Below, in pieces: positions 46,978 to 58,065 of a stretch of DNA of 64,000 bases; positions within the stretch are counted from its first letter, which is position 1; every line of letters begins with the position of its first letter. The notes beneath the pieces are model-generated. The model was not told where the DNA came from. It was given only the letters and a program-made list of their open reading frames with translations, and did no database searches. This DNA comes from Flammula alnicola. Taxonomy: Eukaryota > Basidiomycota > Agaricomycetes > Agaricales > Strophariaceae. The position numbers and the translations under genes were made by a program. The DNA lies in assembly GCA_015499995.1 (NCBI GenBank), contig JADNRV010000051.1, positions 124,001-188,000 of the forward strand, written 5' to 3'.

Positions 46978-47793
46978 TAGTATTAGTAACTAGTCCCCAA
47001 TCTTCCCCAATACTCTGAATCCCAATATGTAAATGTAAAGCTCATTTTTTGCCTCTCTGTCACCGAATTCGCGAAGCAAATGCCCATGACCATCGTCGGG
47101 TGACTCGGACTTGATTGAACGCTGATTCAGATCAGAGAAAAACTTGGAAAGTTACATAATCCACGTGTGTATCTTTTCTTGTTGTCCTTCCGAGCAGCCG
47201 TTAGTAACTGCTTTCCGTAATCAGCGTAGGAGCTTTGAAAACAGACCCAACCATCCAAAAAAGCTGCTCTCTAAAGATGCCCAGCGATGATGATCTGGCA
47301 TTGTGGCTATAAATCCCTCGTTCACGCGCCTCGGTAACCACGTGTCCTGGGAAGTTGTCCGTGAACTCGCCTGCTCCAATCTTCTTTCACTGGCATCTGG
47401 TTCTCTTCACCACCATATTCATCCTATGCGGGGCCACCAGTTTTTTTTTCCAAGGCGCTCTTCATTTCCCTCGAAAGCGGTGTCCTTGGCTGTATCTGGA
47501 AACGCCTTTCAGGATAAAGTTCAAAGTTGTATATGTCAACAGTCAAATTGAAATGGTGAGCGTCCATCGCGATGGCGATCCCCTCGCAAATCTTCATTTT
47601 TCTTCCCCGCCTAGTGCCTGTTATTTATTTAAAACCACAGCATAAATAAATTCCGCATGGAACTCGATTCTGAACTTAGCTTCTCGCTATTCTTATATAT
47701 TTCTGCGGATCTTGCCTCGGGATGTTCGCTTCAGTTTAAAATCAGCCTGTCTGAAGCTTGAAACCAGTGTCCATTGGTCCCTTCCCTCCAGAT
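46978..47793. other. upstream region of the amylase, no gene seen
   Basis: Short overlapping plus-strand frames (47303-47645) without conserved features. It probably contains the amylase promoter; TATATATTT near 47694 could be a TATA box. Confidence 0.5.
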
Positions 47794-50479
47794 ATGCCAT
47801 CGTTCAAGCACATTGCTTTTCTTCTAGGCTTACTGCCATATGCGCTCTCCGTCCCATTTTCCTATGGTGCCAACGTCGGGGCGACCCTTGACGCCCGTGC
47901 TCCATCAGGATCCACCAAAAACGTGATTATTCAAATGTTCGAATGGAACTGGGACAGCGTCGCGGCAGAATGTACCAATTTTATTGGACCTGCGGGGTAT
48001 GGCTTTGTTCAAGGTAATTCCTTCTGATGAACACGCCCAAAGGGTACCTTCAAGTTTCATGCGCGGCTGACAACCAGTGCAGTGAGCCCTCCCCAGGAGC
48101 ATATCACAGGTGCCCAGTGGTGGACAGATTATCAGCCCGTATCCTACATTTTGACATCCAAGCGCGGTAATCGCTCTCAATTTCAAAAGTAAGCACGTCA
48201 TCCCTCGGAGGCACTATTGACAAGTTTACGTCTAATCCTTGAGCGCTCTAGTATGATAACCACGTGCCATGCGGCTGGCGTGAAAGTTATTTCAGGTTAG
48301 TACCTTCACTTCCCATATACCAATGCGAGACTTAATTTCCCGGAATAGACACCATATGGAACCACATGGCTGGAGCAGATTCTGGTAATGGAGTTGCCGG
48401 AAGCACCTTTACACATTACGTATATCCTGGTGTATACCAGTATCAGGTTCGCAGAGCACGCCCTTCTGGCTTCTCAACGTGCTGAGGTTCGAAATTTACA
48501 GGACTTCCATCATTGCGGACTCGAGCCCAACGACGATATTGTTAACTATGATAACGCTGTCGAGGTCCAGACTTGCCAATTGGATAATTTGGCAGAGTAA
48601 GTATCTACGGCCCACTTAAATTCCTTTCGTCACTTAGGATTTGATTTTCCAGCCTTGCGACCGAGACGGAATATGTCCGCTCAACTCTGGCAGCATATGG
48701 CAATGACCTATTGTCGCTCGGCATAGATGGCTTCAGATTGGACGCCGCAAAGCGTAAGATTAAAGATTTTCTCTCGATATTTGTTCACTCTCAATTAATA
48801 AATACCTTTGCAGATATCAATGCCAGTGATATCGCCAATATCCTAGGTAGATTGACTAGCCAGCCCTATATCACTCAAGAAGTCATCTGGGGATCTGGGG
48901 AACCAATTCAACCATCCCAATATGTCGGAAATGGTGGGATTTTTCACACCTTCCCTTTACGTTCTGTCTAAACTAAATCATGTTGCAGGCGATGTTCAAG
49001 AGTTAGTCTTATATGTAGAGGCTTTGAACCAATTTCAAATCATCGCTTTTTATATAGGTTTAGGTACACCACAGCCTTACAGAATGCCTTCTCTGGAGGA
49101 GGAATTTCCAGTCTTCAAAATCTCGATGGTCAAGGTCACCGTCCGAGTCTGTAACCGTTTCAAGCACTTTTTATTGACATGGTGTCGATTTCTGTTTCAG
49201 GATGGGTATCGGGAACTCAAGCGAATGTCTTCGTCGCTAATCACGATACAGAACGGGCAAGTCAATTAGCTTATCGTAGATGCATTCAGAATCTAATTTT
49301 TTCACGTAGGGCGGGAACTCTTTGAACATAAATTCGCCTTCTAACACGTACATCACAGCTACGATCTTCTCGCTCGCCCACCCGTACGGAACACCCACGG
49401 TTCTCTCGAGTTACACGTTTTCGACGACGGACGATGGCTCCCCAAACAACGGTAATGCAAAGGACAGCACTCGGAGTTCACTTTACTTATGGCTCCATAG
49501 GGGCGGGCACTTGCTCAGCTACTGGCGGTAGCGGAGGCTGGTTGTGCCAACACCGATTTGTTGCTATAAGTGGTATGACTGGATTCCGCAACAACGTCGG
49601 CTCTGCCGCCTTGACAAATTGGGTCTCCCCTCAGTCCCAGCAGATCGCTTTTGGAAGAGGTCAGTGTTCCAAGAAATCTCGTCTCTATTCGTTGTTAAAT
49701 ATGTCTTGTACAGGTGCTCTTGGATTCGTCGCCATCAATAACGTTGATTCTACATGGACAGCTACCTTCACCACCTCTTTACCTGCTGGATCATATTGCG
49801 ATGTGATCAGCGGCCAGAGCACTTCCGGAAATTGCACTGGCTCCTCGTAAGTTGTCTTATTTATTGTTCAATATTTTGCAAATTCTGAATGTGTCGTCAT
49901 AGCTTCACTGTCTCTGGCGGAACGTTTACCGCAACTGTACCGGCTCGAAGCGCCATTGCTATCCACACTGGCGCTCTTGGTACTGGGTCAGGCACTGTCT
50001 CTACTGGATCTGGATCGGTCGCCGTCACGTTCCAAGAGACAGCAACAACGACCTTCGGAGAGGTAAACAACATCTTTTATGATGTGCCCTTCGCCTCACA
50101 ACTATTGTTGCCGCAGAACATCTTCCTGGTTGGCAGTATTTCCCAGCTAGGAACATGGGCTCCTGCTTCTTCGGTAAGTCGTGCTTTAGCCGCAAAGGCG
50201 GTACAATTTATCTAAGTCGAGTGTATGTTAGATTGCCCTTTCTGCTGCGACATACCCTGTCTGGAGTGTTACAGTCTCCCTACCCGCAGGTACGACTTTC
50301 CAATATAAATTTATCCGAAAGGAAACAGATGGAAGTGTAAGCGTCTGTTGTTGTTCTTGCATGGAGAAAGCGTGCTTATCGTTTTCCTCGTCCTTTAGGT
50401 GGTTTGGGAGTCCGATCCTAACCGTCAGGCGACTGTAGCATCCTCAGGCACGCAAACAATCACGACGTCTTGGAGATAG
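47794..50479 (+). CDS. secreted alpha-amylase, GH13 with C-terminal CBM20 starch-binding domain
   Basis: Endo-hydrolysis of alpha-1,4 bonds in starch, extracellular. ATG 47794 opens a signal peptide ([16 protein letters not shown]); TAG at 50477-50479; about 560 residues in many exons. GH13 regions: VISDTIWNHM (region I), [10 protein letters not shown] (nucleophile Asp), TQEVIWG (acid/base Glu) and FVANHDTER (transition-state Asp). The N-terminal [17 protein letters not shown] is the usual animal/actinobacterial-type start. The C-terminal CBM20 runs from about [20 protein letters not shown] through GTWAPASS to [10 protein letters not shown] and ends TTSWR. All motifs are intact. Tail to tail with the LPMO, 153 bp apart. 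Confidence 0.95.
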
Positions 50480-50632
50480 TTCGTCGTCGAGCAACAGGAT
50501 TTGAATAAGTCAACGAAATGAGTCATTTTCGTTCTTGTCTTTCAAAAAGAACTTTGCAGCAAAGATGTCCATGTTGCGAACAGTAAAGAATACAAGGTCG
50601 TTTGAATTAATAGTTAGATAGTCGCGAACTTT

Positions 50633-51569
50633 TCATCCAGTCCAGGGCGCGGGTCCAGGGACCTATGTGCTATTTTAGCCAACTTGATTACCAGAGAATG
50701 ACCGAAGACCTTACAGTGTATGCGGTTGGTACCGGGTCGTAGATGTTGACCGTCAAGCCGGGGTCTACGAAAACAAACGTCAAAGCAGTCGGCGAATACA
50801 AATAGACGAATGTTTACCAGTAGGAGAAACATATCCAGGAATGGAGACTTTGGAAGGGTTGCCAGCTCCGCTGCCAGTAACGCTGATCTGAGCGCAGGAG
50901 ATGTACCATTGTGGAGCGTCTACGACGTGAAGAGCAATTTGTTCAATGCGAACCAAGTACTATAAATTTAAAAAGAGATGCTTCTTAGCACCGGGATTGT
51001 CGACGAATACAAAATTAATACCTCGCCAGGTGGAGTGCTGGCAGGAATGGTGGTCGTGAGCTGGGCAGCGTTGAAGTCGGTGAAGGTGAACGGGTTGAAG
51101 GTGGCACCCCATTCGGCGATCTGGAAGAGTTGGCTGAGATGCGGGTCTTTCTAATTCAAATGTTTTGGAGTTACCTTAAACCAGCTAGCGCTGCTACCGT
51201 CCCAGCTTGCCGCTGTGGTTGGGGCTTTACCAAGGTAGATGGCAGCAGGTCCCTGATGATAGAGGGTATTGTCGAGCATGAACCCGATGGTGCTCCCAGG
51301 CGCAACGGAGACGGTCTGAGTTGCGGCACCTGGGTTAACGTTGCAGCGAATGTCGTCCGAAGTTACGTCCGTGACTGGTGAATTGTTCACCGGTAGACGG
51401 ACGGCCGCAGTCGAGGTCGTGCTACCAGCAATCAAAGTCGTCCAGATATCTAAGTACAATGAATTAGCATCTCATTATATTCCAAGGAATCCATATCACA
51501 ATTGTACTCACAGTGAGCAGATGCGCTCTGTGCTAACAAAGCTAGAGCGACAAGTCCAGAAAGCTTCAT
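50633..51569 (-). CDS. AA9 lytic polysaccharide monooxygenase (formerly GH61)
   Basis: Copper enzyme that cleaves crystalline cellulose or hemicellulose oxidatively outside the cell. ATG at 51569, signal peptide MKLSGLVALALLAQSASA, then the mature N-terminus HYIWTTLIAG, made by joining exon 1 and 2 so that His is residue 1 of the copper brace. The second His is in NTLYHQGPAAIYL, and the axial Tyr in QWYISCAQI. IRCNVNPGAA and SCAQ supply the conserved disulfide cysteines. The stop is at 50633 after VPGPAPWTG; about 235 residues, no CBM. The LYHQGP spacing and overall plan fit AA9, not the starch-active AA13, despite the neighbouring amylase. Confidence 0.93.
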
Positions 51570-53238
51570 GGTGATACGAGTTGTAGGGAGGTGTCGAAAA
51601 GTATGCTATTTGGACGCCATTTTATACACCAAGATACGGATTCCCGGAAAAATATCGTCATTCTTGCTGCAGTTAGACTTTGCAGGAACTTTAGAATTTT
51701 ACCGCCACATCGCACCAACGGACAATATGAGGAACTTTGCAAGGTCTGAACGGCAAAGGTACGGATGAACGGTAGCATGGCTTAACGGCCGAGCACTGGC
51801 GATAGTGGTCTATAGTCGGTAAAAAATGGAGCATGGTAGATCGATGGGTGATAATCCAAAAGAGAGAACCAACTTAGTAACCAATCAAAGGAGAGCACGA
51901 CTAAAGTTGTCTTGGGAATCGGAGGTCAGTGGACCAAATGTCAGAATTTTCTCCTTCCATGGTGCGCTCCAAATATTTTACACGAGAAAGCTTGGAGAGA
52001 CAAAAGACGAAGCTCCTAAACAACCACTTATCATCGTATTGCAGACAATCGACAACAGCATATAGAATACATGCCTCTAACGAGCGCCACTATAGCTTGA
52101 AGTTTGGGTGAGAATGTGACCTAGTCAAGACCTAGTTGCCCCACATTCACATGGATCCGGACACGAAATACGTGCAGGACTTGCGGCACCACACATCACG
52201 CTGTCAGGACTCAGTACAGAGCTTCGATTAAACTTGATTGCAACGGAATCCGAATTAGAACTTCTGTAAGTTCTCCAAAAATATATGACTCACTTGATCG
52301 TCAAGACAGTCGTCGCCAAGTAGAATCCTTGCGTCATATTCACGACAGTTGGAGCCGGAGATTTATCCAATAATAAATCCGAAAGCTATGTTCATAGCTT
52401 TCATGGGAGGCGAGGACGCATATGTACGTCGCAGGGGTCGTACATAGCTAAAAGCTTCGCACTGTCGGGATTCGGGAAATAACACACGGCTTAGGCTCCA
52501 GAGTCCAGACATATAGATCCCAAGCTCCAACTCGCGTCGGAGAAGCCGGGAAAATGTGGAGTGATGCACACTGGCATTGCCATTACTTAGCACCTTCGAG
52601 GTAAGCCACTTAGACATCCCATGCCATAGTACGATGCAACACTGGCATAGAAATATTGCTTGGGCGTTTGATAGCATGGAAAATTGGAGTTGCTTTTGAC
52701 ATAACTGCAAGTAGATTGAATCAGACACAGCTCACAGACTGAACAGAGGCATAAAGTGGCGGTATTTCAAAATTCAGACGAACCAGCATAACAATGGTAA
52801 ATACTTCCACATAAGTCCTCTCCCTCACTCGTCGCATCCGAGGCAATTACTTGCGCAACCATGGTCATGCATGGTAATGTCCTACATAGCTCCAGGCTGC
52901 CAATGGGTCTCGATGGACGGCTTCAGTCAATCCCTTATCTCCAAATGACCATTATTCTCATTCCCTCATTTTCTTTGCTCCAAGTTTGCCTATTGCCTCG
53001 GCCTCATAAATTAAGGGGGGCGCTTGGATAAGACTCTCTACCGTTGTCAGCGTAAGTACAGCTACCCAGGTTCGTATTCCACAGGTATTCGTAAATAGCA
53101 CCAACCAACTACATCCACAGAAAACTCGGCGTCGAAACCAGCACCTCCGTTGATCGATTCTCAAAGTTATGCCTCTACTCTAGATGGTCTCCGGAGACTG
53201 TTGACAGTTGGGGAGGTTATCGACTAATTAGAAGAGGT
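51570..53238. other. no supported gene
   Basis: About 1.7 kb with only short unlinked open frames on both strands. The first 200 bp are the LPMO promoter region (a TTTTATA stretch near 51620, minus strand). Nothing else recognised. Confidence 0.5.
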
Positions 53239-53962
53239 ATGCGCGGGTGGCATGCTGAAAGCATCACTCCCTTGGGTGATGGAAATGCTCGCATTTCCAT
53301 CCATCTCGTCTGTCTTACTCCCGCACGGAAACATTTTTCAATACTAAAATTTGAATTCTATCACAAAACGGTACTACTCCTCTCGAACAGTTCATCAAGC
53401 GGAAAACACAGCCACCACTTACCGTTCGTTATTCTAGACAATAACTTGACTAAGGACGGCGCATCCACACTTTAGATCTTCGACCTGGTTGATGAGATTC
53501 ATGATCAGCTCCAAGCAGCCACTCTTTCAGACAGATGTTTCGGCGGACGGCTCCTTTGCTATCTCTCATCGATATTGGCGGTATGCGTTCTAGATCTGGA
53601 AACCTCCAGGTTTGAGGATGACAATTTGGAAGATATCGTCACGATTCTCGATGCGTGCGCAACCTCTCTCAAGAGCCTGAACTTTACACGAGGTAAGTCT
53701 GCGCCTCTGGGAACTCAAACTTCATGATACATACGGTTGATGCTAACTTGTAAGTTTTCACACAGGCGTTTATAGATTGTCCTGCTTCCTCAACCTCAGC
53801 TGCATTTCTAATCTTCGCCATCTCTTTTTCGATGTCGAATTCTTCTTCGGCCTAGCCACTGGATACGATACATGGACTGACCTTTGCAGCTTTCTTGATA
53901 CAATGACATCTACGAACAACCTCGAATCCATCAGCTTTCGGATAAATGGGTATACAGTCTAA
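53239..53962 (+). pseudogene. F-box/LRR-like protein remnant
   Basis: A plus-strand frame runs from about 53239, with one in-frame TAG at 53473-53475, to a donor at about 53693. It rejoins in phase after an acceptor near 53767 and stops at 53962. Pieces read ARKHFSILKFEFYHKT, IVTILDACATSLKSLNFTRG, CISNLRHLFFDVEFFFGL and SFLDTMTSTNNLESISF. This resembles the leucine-rich C-terminal part of the large agaricomycete F-box superfamily. No F-box motif or good start is visible, so it is probably a 5'-truncated or decayed copy. The assignment rests on general pattern only. Confidence 0.4.
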
Positions 53963-54374
53963 GACGGCAGTCAAGACCTTGAGGACCACTTTGGAGATGC
54001 CGACTGGGACGGCCTCGATGTTTCGCTCAGACGATTAGCCACAAGGGAGACGCTCGAAAGTTAATTTCTTTGTGGGTTATAGTATCGACCACTGCGTTGA
54101 CGAGCGAACGAGTGAAGAGCAGTTCGAGACAAAAAAGAGGTCAAATGAGAAGATTTTGTGAGACTGGCCCCAGGATAACCTTCCGTTTTCAATCGAGCAC
54201 CCCAACGTTGATCTAACCTGGGACTGTTACCTAGCATTCCCGAGGAGATGAGTCTATTTGGAAAGCGATATGTAGCAGAATTGTTGTACAATGTTAGGGC
54301 AATAGATGCGAATGTCATTATATTAAGGATCTACTAGTACGTATACAGGCCGGATGCGTTAATTAAGTAAAACA
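53963..54374. other. intergenic, no gene seen
   Basis: Short region between the F-box-like remnant and the 3' end of the acidic zinc-motif gene. Nothing recognised. Confidence 0.5.
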
Positions 54375-55821
54375 TTACTGTATTCTCCTGGAAACACCTG
54401 CAGCAATCACACCTTCATCTCCACTCAAAACCTCATCAGAGTCGAAATCGCTGTCGCCATCGTCAGTGCTTGCATCCATCCCATCGCCTGGCTTCTCTGC
54501 TTCGCCATCGCCTGCGTCGTCATCAAGCTCATCGATCTCCGAGTCATCGTCACCCCAAACTGCATCTGGCCAGGCGGACGAGGCGAATCCTTCGTTGGCC
54601 ATTTCAACATCCTCCTGGTCAGATTCGTCTTCGGAGAAGGTATATTGATTTTCACGTATAGGGCCTTCTTCCTCGGGAGGATTTTCCAAAGCCTCGTCCT
54701 CCATCTCGAAGCAATCCAGGAAGCCCTCCTCGTCTTCATCACTATAGAATGCGTCATCATCTGAGTCATGGTGTTCATCTTCAGCATTCCGTTGTTCCGC
54801 CAGTTGAGTGACCCAGATTCCTGGTGTTTCCTCCCGCGTTTCCCATTTCTCGAACATGCGTTCAGTTCTATCGCTCCGGAAGGGGAACACAAGCGCGTCT
54901 TCCAGCAAACCTTCAATGAACTCGGAGCCGTCAAGATCATCCTCGTCAAGTGCTATCCGCCTCCCGAGGTGTATTTTCCAAAAATCTCCGAGTTTCATAT
55001 CTGGCCCTGAAAACTCCTCGAAGAGATCGGAGTCTGCCCAAGCGTAGATCCCATGTTCGTGACTAAATTCGAGATGAAAGGTTTCGCACATTAAACGCGT
55101 CGCTCCGCGTCTGAGTAGCTCCATGTATTCATTTTCGCGGCATTCGCGCCTAACGGGATAATGAGATGCGCAATATTCAGCAGGTGGCGGATTTGGGGAG
55201 GGGTCGATGAACCGTAAAGGCGTGTCTCCTCGCGGCACGAGACTACGGTCGGCATGTATGGCTTGGTTGACCGTGCTAATTGTATCCAGATCTTTCTCGT
55301 CCTGAACAAGCGACGTTGGTCAAACCATTTCCGTTCTTCGGCAAGTAAAGAGCTAAAGACATACCACTATCCAGTTATGCTCTAAGCCACACCGACAACA
55401 TATTCCATCTTGGAGTTCGACCATACATGCCGAGCAGAAGTATAACTCGTTGTCATTGTCGTAGACGGGTTGTGGCGGGTTTTCTGCATTCTCATTCTCG
55501 CTTTCCGTTTCCTCGTCTGAACCACGCTCGCTTTTTATTTCCTCGTTTGACTCTCCACTCGCAGTCTTGGACCGATCAGTCTTATCGCCTTCTGAAGGGG
55601 TATCGCTTTCGTTCTGAAGCAAGACAACGCATAATGCCTCCTTCAGTCTCTTTATTTCCGCGTCTTTGCGCTTGATTCTCTGGGAAAACGGCGATGTCAG
55701 TCTTATCATAACTGGTTACTCGAGACGCGTCGCGTTCAGCGGCACCAATAGATGATTCTGAATCTTTTCAAGTGTAAAAACTGACCAATTTTTGGACCCG
55801 TACTCTAGTCTTTAGGTCCAT
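54375..55821 (-). CDS. acidic protein with coiled-coil N-terminus and a Cys4 motif, unknown function
   Basis: Three exons on the minus strand: a short first exon from ATG 55821 (MDLKTRVRVQKL), a second (about 55709-55365), and a third from about 55301 to the stop at 54375; about 425 residues. The N-terminal 30 residues form a basic coiled coil (RIKRKDAEIKRLKEAL). A Glu/Ser-rich linker leads to LYFCSACMVELQDGICCRCG, with CxxC and CxxC pairs that could bind zinc. A conserved-looking middle follows (TPLRFIDPSPNPPPAEYCA, FSHEHGIYAWADSDLFEEFS), then a very acidic Asp/Glu/Ser tail. No signal peptide or membrane span; nuclear or cytosolic is likely. Family not recognised. Confidence 0.75.
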
Positions 55822-56100
55822 GCTTGATGTTGAGATAGTTGAAAATATTAAAAAGAAAATATCCAAGAAAAAGCTCTTCGAAACTCAGAAGGCGATTGTG
55901 GAAATGGTATGACGAGTCGAAGTCGCAACTTGAACGCGCTGCTTTATTTCATTAAGCGGAAGTTGCCGTCGGCAAGCGTGCCGCGCTAAATGCGGGTTGA
56001 TGATTTCCTCGCTCAACGACGCGTTTCATTGACGTACAACGCACCATCGACTCCAGGACTTATAAGCACGAAATTTGGGTGCCATAGGATTTTTACTGAT

Positions 56101-57357
56101 ATGTTTGGACTCTTCTCCAAGAAATGGAATCCTGACGGCAAGGTGAGCACATACGGGGTACTTATCGAACAGCTAACAGATTTAGGTGCCAGCATGTGTA
56201 CATAACAGGTGGTAGTTCTGGTCTAGGACTTTCGCTTGCCCAGATTTTGGCAGGCAAGGGCGCGCACATATCTATTGTTGCCAGGAATCAAGAAAAACTG
56301 GATAGCGCGCTTGCATCGCTCGAGGTGTGTGGTGTTGTCAATGCCAGCCTAGGTTTGCTCTGAGTTTTGCTTATAGGAACTGCGTGTCTCCCCGTCGCAA
56401 AATTTCAAAGTGTATTCACATGCGCTGACACCTGCTTCTGAAGCCGTTAATGCTCTTGAGGCGGTGTGCAAGCCCTACGGAGGGGACGCTCCTGATGCGG
56501 TCTTTACGTGTGCTGGTAGCTCGAAGCCTATGTTCTTCGTCGAGATGGAGGAGCAAGATATGATAGACGGGATGGTGAACGCGTATTGGCTGCAGGCATG
56601 GACAGCATGGGTGGGTCTCATCTTCGACTGTTCCTGGTTTTCCGGTTTCCTAATTTCCGCGAGTAGGCTGCCGCGAGGAAAATGGCGAAAGAACAGAAAA
56701 AGGGCGCCAAAATTGTGCTTGTGTCATCGACGCTAGGTTACATGTCGTTCATTGGATGGGCGTCATATTCGCCTGGAAAGCATGCTCTAAGAGGTAAATC
56801 AGCCAGCGATATCTGCGTGTTTTTTTTTGCTGACTTCGGGATTTAGGACTTGCGGATACACTTCACTCGGAACTGCTTCTGTACGGCATTGACGTCCATA
56901 TATACTTCCCTGCTACCATGTATACCCCTGGTTTCGACGAGGAGAACAAGACGAAACCGGATATTGTCAGGAAAATTGAGAGCACCGACGAAGGTGTCAC
57001 AGCGGACCAGGCAGCTCAGGCTCTTTACAAGGGTACGCGCATGTTTAGATGTCAGAACAGTATAATTTGTTGATGAAACTTAGGAGTAGTAAATGGGCGT
57101 GTGCACATCACTGGCGATATCATTACCGCCCTTTTCAGCGCGTCAACGCGTGGGGCAACCCCTCGGCATAACTGGCTATTGGAGGGGCTGTTTGACATGG
57201 TTGCCTTTGTACGTCTTGCTTCTTTAACCTGACGTACCTCAGCTGACCGTTATCCAAGATTGCTGTTCCTATCTGGCGTTCCTCGGTGGATAAGCAGGTC
57301 TCTGCGCACAGGGAAGAACACCAAGAATACCTTACGAAGAAGGGGTTTTTCTCGTGA
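56101..57357 (+). CDS. 3-ketodihydrosphingosine reductase (Tsc10/KDSR type SDR)
   Basis: NADPH-dependent reduction of 3-ketosphinganine to sphinganine, second step of sphingolipid synthesis at the ER. ATG 56101 (MFGLFSKKWNPDGK), first intron at 56143, TGA at 57355-57357, about 325 residues. The Rossmann motif TGGSSGLGLSLAQ appears right after the first intron; VFTCAGSS is the NAG-equivalent; IVLVSSTLGYMSFIGWASYS plus GKHALRG gives catalytic Ser and YxxxK. DVHIYFPATMYTPGFDEENK is a block typical of KDSR, and a hydrophobic stretch near the C-terminus (LFDMVAFIAVPIWRSS) fits membrane anchoring. Intact, seven or so exons. Confidence 0.93.
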
Positions 57358-58065
57358 TATCATTTATATACCCTCTGATCCTCTTTCCGTAACGTATTTC
57401 TTGCTGTCCTGGTTTTCGACCAATATGCACTAATGATTGGCGTCTTCATACCCACACTCTATTCCTTGGATCCCTCACTGCTATCGAATTGAGACGGGCG
57501 ATTTCGTGAGTCCCTGGAGTGAAGCTGAGGCTCTCACTCTCACGTCGAGTCGCGGTTAAGGCGGCCGCGGATATCTCTGCTGGTCTGTACGGTCCGTATC
57601 ATATGGCAGCGTACGTATACCATTCAACGTTCGACTGACCATATCACGGCAGTAGATTGGAAGCCTCCGGTCTAGACCGCCAGTATATTTATTGCAAGTG
57701 AATTTATCAGGGCCCAATTCGCCCTCGTATCTCGAGGGATCTTTCGTTGACCACTTTGGTCACTTCAGCTTTCTTTCTCGTGTGAAAGAAAACCCGGTCA
57801 TTCTACCGACGTCTCATTCAAGAGCTTCTCTGGTTGCATATTTGGAACATAAACTTGAATGTGGAAGGCAATTCAGTCGTGGGAAATAACCGGAATTCTA
57901 CGCCCGTGCTTGGATCTATCCAAATTGGGACCTTTTCAGGCAAATGACGTCTTGTTAGGCGAATCAGCCTAGACGATAGCAATCGTATAAAGACCCCTTC
58001 CTTGCTCCTCTATCGCCATTCTTTTCTTCTCCGTCCCACGATAGACAGTCTCCTCGTCGTTCACG
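57358..58065. other. intergenic and glycogen phosphorylase promoter
   Basis: No gene seen; the last 100 bp are pyrimidine-rich (TCCTTGCTCCTCTATCGCC) and probably 5' UTR of the phosphorylase. Confidence 0.5.
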
